Translations under genes and position numbers: made by a program
Assembly (NCBI GenBank): GCA_000277445.1
Contig: AJWJ01000216.1
Coordinates: 1-36,711 of the forward strand
DNA from: Polysphondylium violaceum
Lineage: Eukaryota > Evosea > Eumycetozoa > Dictyosteliales > Dictyosteliaceae
Length of the DNA: 36,711 nucleotides
Reading direction: 5' to 3'
The notes under the pieces: model-generated
Told to the model about the DNA's origin: nothing
Databases searched by the model: none
The model's input: only the letters and a program-made list of their open reading frames with translations
In this document: one piece after another, positions 31,230 to 36,711 of the stretch
Layout: every line of letters starts with the position of its first letter
How positions within the stretch are numbered: the stretch's first letter is position 1

Positions 31230-33988
31230 ATGGCTTCAAATCAATTTCATAGAGGTGTTAACACAAGTGGTAGTGATCACTCTACATTTTCTGCAGTTGA
31301 TATAGATAGTCATCCACCAACTAGTAATCATTCACCTTTACATTTAAACAATTTGTCAACACCAGCTACATTGTCAGCATCGACAACATCAGCATCAACA
31401 TTAACAAGACAATATTCAATGAATGGAGGTTCATCCACATCACCTGCTGTTAATGCTGCAACTCATCCACTCAATAAAGCACAGTTGGCTATTGCTGAGG
31501 CTATGGCTTTAAAGATGCACGAAGAAGAGAAAAGAAAAAGAGATGAAAAAAAGAGAAAGAGAGAATCTGAAGAGCAATGGTCCAAACAAATTAGAAATAA
31601 AATTGAATTAGAGAGAAAGAAACTTGATGAATTAGAAAACCACAGTATATCTTCAAATAAAGAACTTTATTCTTTGTTTAATGATCTTCAAATGATATCA
31701 CATGAGTAAGTAAAATATAAAGATATGAATAGACAAATATTTACTAATAAAATTTTAATAGACATAATATATCATTCGATACACCAGAATTGGTTGTAGT
31801 TGGTATGCAATCTGATGGTAAATCATCATTTATAGAATCATTATTGGGTTTTCAATTTAATATTGTAGAAACCAACATTGGCACAAGAAGACCTTTAATC
31901 ATTCAAATGATTAATAATCCACAAAAACTTGAACCCTCTTGTAGATTTAAAAAAGAAATTGATTCCTATGATAGACCAAGTAGTCAACAACAACAAACTA
32001 ATAATCTTGATGATCGTTGGGAAGAACATGAAACACCAGTAAATGAATTGACTGAAGAAATTGTAAAGAGAACCAATGAAAAGACTGGTAGTTCAGGTGA
32101 AAGAGTATCAGCTGAACCAATCTTTTTGCGTGTAGAATTTGCAGGCTGTAGTAATTTGAATATCTATGATACACCAGGTTTTAGAAAAGGTGGTGATGAA
32201 AGACTCAAACACGAAATTGGTGAAATGGTAAAGAAACTTATCCAACCAAAGAATAGAATAATTGTTTGTCTTGAACAATCAAATGTAGAATGGGCCAACA
32301 CAATCTCTCGTCCATTGGTTAAAAAGATTGATCAAGATTTTTCTAGAACCATTTTGATTAGTACAAAGTTTGATAATCGTGTCAAAGAACTAAGAAACAG
32401 AGAGTCTGCCCACAAGTATCTTGAAGGTGAAGGGATCGTTGCAAAAAAGAAACCATTCTTTATCTCTTTGCCACTAAAGAGAAACTTGGAGCCCCACAAA
32501 TTCAAAGAGGCAATGAAAGATTGTTTCTTGGAGGACTATCGTAAACTCTTGGAGGTCAACATTGATGAAGCTCGCTTCTCTTCACAAATTGGTATATTCA
32601 AGGTTAGATCCTACATTGAAAATCTCCTACATGAAAAGTATCAACAAAACCTCTTGCCATCCATGTTATCTTTGGAATCAATTTGCAAAAAGACAGAATC
32701 TGATATTCAACGAGTGAGAAAAGAATTGGAAGAAAACAACATTGTCACACTCAAATTCAAAGTGTTGAAGTTTGTCCAAAACTTTAATAATCAGGTGGAA
32801 AGACTACTTGAAGGTAGTGTTGTTGGCGAACCTGATGAATATGGCCAAACCCTTCAACAAGAAAAGGAAAACTGTTCACTTCCTCCTTGGCCCGCTTTTA
32901 ATTTTGATTTTAATATTCAAAATTCAGAATACAATCTCTACGGTGGTGCCCAGTATGAACGTTTACTCAATGAATTTGAATATGTCATCCATTCCAAAGA
33001 ATTTCCAGAGACCTCAATCAATGAAGTTGCCTCTGCTATTGGTGTGAGCAAATCTCACAATTCACCAACCTTTGAAGTTGCCGCCACCAACATCTTTCAA
33101 ATTAAATCTAAAAAAGTATTATTACCTTTGATGGATATCCTCTTGCAACGTTGCTCCTATATCATGAAAAGATTATTTGACATTAGCGTATCCATTCTCA
33201 AAAAGGATGACAGTGAATCCTCTCACACTGTATCTTTGTATGACCATTTCCTAACTGAACTCAAAGCCCAATATCATGGATTTGTAGAATCGATTGAAGT
33301 TGATTGTAGAAATAGACTTCGCGATGATTTTGATATGTTTACTAAAATTGTCGATTGGAACCTCCTCAATGGTCTCTCTGATATTAAACCCTACAACTAT
33401 TTAAACATCACACCGGAAGAAACAAAGCAACGTGTTGTCTCTATTATGGAGGGTCCAAAAAACAATCATGATCAAGTAAACAACAACAATGATTTCACTA
33501 GTCGTAATAGATGTATTGACGACGACAGCTATCAAAAAGTCTGCATGATTGCCGGTAGATTATTCTCTGGCATTAGATTCTTTTTGTCTAAAATCATTAG
33601 AAACAAATTGAATGCTTTCTTTTTAGATCCAATTTTCCAAAAACTTGGTGGCATCATGATTGATCATTTTAGTAAACTATCGGATCAAAAGTATGAAGAA
33701 ATGTTCCAATTGGGCATCAAGGAATTGGAATCACTGCTCTCTAGATTAGAGGCTCAATTGATTGATTGTCAAAAGAATAGAGATAAGTTTAAAGAAGTCT
33801 ATAATAGAATGAAGCAACAAAATCAACAACAACAATCAAGCTCTTCCCCTGTAAATGTTTCTTCATCGCCATCTTTTGATAGTGCGCAAAGCAGTAAAAA
33901 GCAAGCATTTGATCAACATCATAATTCCCCTCTTAAATCTACTTTTACAACAAATATCTCTGAATCTGATGATTATCTCTTTAATTAA
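31230..33988 (+). CDS. Dynamin-related GTPase of the DRP5B/ARC5 (Dlp) group
   Basis: Two exons, 31230-31705 and 31762-33988, with a 56-nt intron, give 900 aa. Residues 1-100 are Ser/Thr/His-rich; a charged coiled coil follows (about 90-150, LAIAEAMALKMHEEEKRKRDEKKRKRE). The GTPase domain has P-loop GMQSDGKS (173-180), switch I TRRP (201-204), DTPG (295-298) and TKFD (360-363). The phrase VVVGMQSDGKSSFIESLLGFQFN...TRRPLIIQM matches plant ARC5/DRP5B better than classical dynamins. Middle and effector-like helices follow; no PH or proline-rich domain is seen; the tail is Gln/Ser-rich. D. discoideum relatives (DlpA-C) act in cytokinesis, while plant DRP5B divides chloroplasts and peroxisomes. A cleavage-furrow role is therefore likely here. 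Confidence 0.9.
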
Positions 33989-34499
33989 ATCCAAACTTGA
34001 CATTATTGTCAATATCTTTAGTTTACCTATTTGTAGGTGTGTATTTTTTGACTTTACCACCTTCCTACTATTCAATAAATAAAATTGTAAATTATTTGTT
34101 TTTTTTTTTCATGACACTTCGGATTGTGGTTGATAATTTTTTGTATTTTTTACCCCCTATTTGTCATAATTTGGCATATGACTTTTCATTGTTTTGAGAT
34201 ATGAAAATAGTTACCCCTTTTTTACACAATAGCATATATGTATTTATTTAATTTTTTTGTATTTTCATTTCAATTGATTTAAATCTGTTCTATTTATTAT
34301 CATAATAACAGTATTACAATTTATTGATAGGTAATAGGTTATAGATAAAATTAGTAAATAATTTAAATCATCCTATTTCAATTCAGATTTCATAATTTGT
34401 TTTTATTCACTCACTCACTCATTTATATATTATAAATCTATGATCAATATATAATTAATAGTAATATCTTTCATCGCACAGTAATAATAGTAAAAAATA
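33989..34499. other. Gene-free intergenic region
   Basis: 511 bp of A/T-rich DNA between two plus-strand genes. Only low-complexity Phe/Leu/Tyr-rich frames occur. It should hold the dynamin 3' end and the next promoter. Confidence 0.5.
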
Positions 34500-35384
34500 A
34501 TGTATAGTTTCAAAAAATCCTATTTTTGGATTCTAATTCTTACTCTAAGTTTAAATTCATATTTTTTAAATGGATTGGAATTAAGAGTATTGGGAAGACC
34601 TAAACAAACGGAACCCGTTGCCACCAACAGTGATATACCATTCACAGCAATCAGTTATGAATTTGAAGTCAATTATAATCAATATTTTTCATTTTGTATA
34701 AAACAAGATTCAACTTTTGAAAATGAAGACATTGTGGTTTTGATAGAATCCAACACTGAAGATGGCGAACCCCAACAATACAAAATAGAGTCAGAGAGTG
34801 CCAATTACACTCAAGTAGATACCACCCCCATGAGTTATAAATTCTGTTCCATTCTTCCCGATGGCAAGGTATTTTTCACTATTTCCAACAAAATCTCTCG
34901 ACCATCGATCAAGCTAATCATCACCAGTCAACACTCTGGTCCTGGAGAATGCAACCAATATGTACAAGCACTCAATGATGAACATTTACTTGATGACTAC
35001 AGCTTTGGTTCCAATGATTTTACCGCCAATGTTAATCCTGCCGATATACCAAATGACGTACCAGACAAGGATGATGTTCCAATTGTAGTAGATAGTAAAA
35101 GTACAGATAATGATGAAGAATCTAAAGAAAGTGAATCCGCCTCCAGTGGCAGCGAACCCAAACACTCTCCAAAAAAACCCAAATCCAAATCCACACCCGC
35201 TAGCTCGAGCACCAATGAAGATCCAAAAGATGCTAAAAACGGTGGTATGACTGCCGGTAACTTTGACACCGACGGCAGTGCTTCAGCCAACAAAACCTCG
35301 AGCTCAAGTGACGCAACCCACTCTCACATGTATAATCTCGCATATATCTTTGCAACAATTTTCGCTCTTTTGGTAATAATGTAA
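34500..35384 (+). CDS. Probable GPI-anchored cell-surface protein, unknown function
   Basis: A single exon of 294 aa. A signal peptide covers about residues 1-25 (two basic Lys, then WILILTLSLNSYFLNG). A probable beta-rich ectodomain spans about 26-160 with three Cys residues (FSFCIKQD, YKFCSILPDG, GECNQY) and an NYT glycosylation sequon. A long acidic, Ser/Lys/Pro-rich stalk (about 165-270) leads to a C-terminal hydrophobic stretch (YIFATIFALLVIM) that ends the protein, preceded by small residues (SSSSDA), as needed for GPI attachment. The layout is that of many dictyostelid surface glycoproteins. No family is recognised. A type I membrane protein with almost no cytoplasmic tail is the alternative. 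Confidence 0.75.
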   Translation: MYSFKKSYFWILILTLSLNSYFLNGLELRVLGRPKQTEPVATNSDIPFTAISYEFEVNYNQYFSFCIKQDSTFENEDIVVLIESNTEDGEPQQYKIESESANYTQVDTTPMSYKFCSILPDGKVFFTISNKISRPSIKLIITSQHSGPGECNQYVQALNDEHLLDDYSFGSNDFTANVNPADIPNDVPDKDDVPIVVDSKSTDNDEESKESESASSGSEPKHSPKKPKSKSTPASSSTNEDPKDAKNGGMTAGNFDTDGSASANKTSSSSDATHSHMYNLAYIFATIFALLVIM

Positions 35385-35579
35385 AAAATGAAAAAAAAAA
35401 ATAGAAAAAAAACAAATAAATAAAAATAAACAAAATGTTGAAATTTCAAGACATATTGTGAATTGAGCATTGCCATTTTATCACATATCTTTTTTTTTTT
35501 ATAACACACCACACACACCCACACATTACACTGACACGATTCACAGGTGACATTTAAATTCAACAACAGAGCACAGTCC

Positions 35580-36706
<1,127 letters not shown>

Positions 36707-36711
36707 AAGTA

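Noticed and set aside
35434-35546. Upstream first exon for the Asn/Thr-rich gene, joined at the CAG before 35547
   Set aside because: The one ATG with a nearby GT gives the wrong phase and an immediate stop; the internal ATG at 35580 is a simpler start.

Overview
The window looks like nuclear DNA of a dictyostelid social amoeba. The intergenic DNA is very AT-rich, with long A/T homopolymers and triplet runs. Genes are close together. Introns are short (about 60-120 nt, GT...AG, A/T-rich). Proteins carry poly-Asn, Gln, Thr or Ser tracts. Several genes have close relatives known in Dictyostelium: a Ras-binding PI3-kinase, a stefin-type cystatin, V-1/myotrophin and a DRP5B/ARC5-type dynamin. Species cannot be fixed from the sequence alone. 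I see no bacterial operon, phage, CRISPR array or intact transposon.

Layout. 1-3.2 kb: a Cys-based phosphatase and a Yippee zinc protein (+). 3.5-5.05 kb: a torsin-like AAA+ ATPase with signal peptide and C-terminal RDEL (-). It diverges from a p23 co-chaperone (+, 5.37-6.08 kb). 6.2-11.4 kb, all minus: AAGAB/p34-like adaptin chaperone, myotrophin/V-1, enolase-phosphatase E1 and Rab GDI. 12.3-17.2 kb: a 1559-aa PI3-kinase (-). 17.8-20.75 kb: TMEM208, a PLAC8-family protein and a stefin (all -). 21.3-23.8 kb: a secreted protein and U1-70K (+). After a 2-kb gene-poor stretch come, all plus, a secreted GMC oxidoreductase, DNA ligase I, a DRP5B-like dynamin, a probable GPI-anchored surface protein and an Asn-rich protein of unknown role running to the window edge.

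The genes do not form one pathway. Loose themes are membrane traffic and ER biogenesis (GDI, AAGAB, TMEM208, torsin-like), motility and cytokinesis (PI3K, V-1, dynamin) and housekeeping (ligase, U1-70K, methionine salvage). Exon structures were deduced by eye from splice sites, reading frame and family alignment; all the spliced frames close exactly except DNA ligase, which has a one-base frame break in a Lys/Glu repeat.

Most worth following up: the torsin-like protein with a canonical Walker A and an RDEL tail; a 134-nt imperfect hairpin at 9755-9888 whose helix is extended by G.U pairs on one strand only; the ligase frame break and its C-rich codon island; and several stretches that look partly coding or structured without a recognisable gene.
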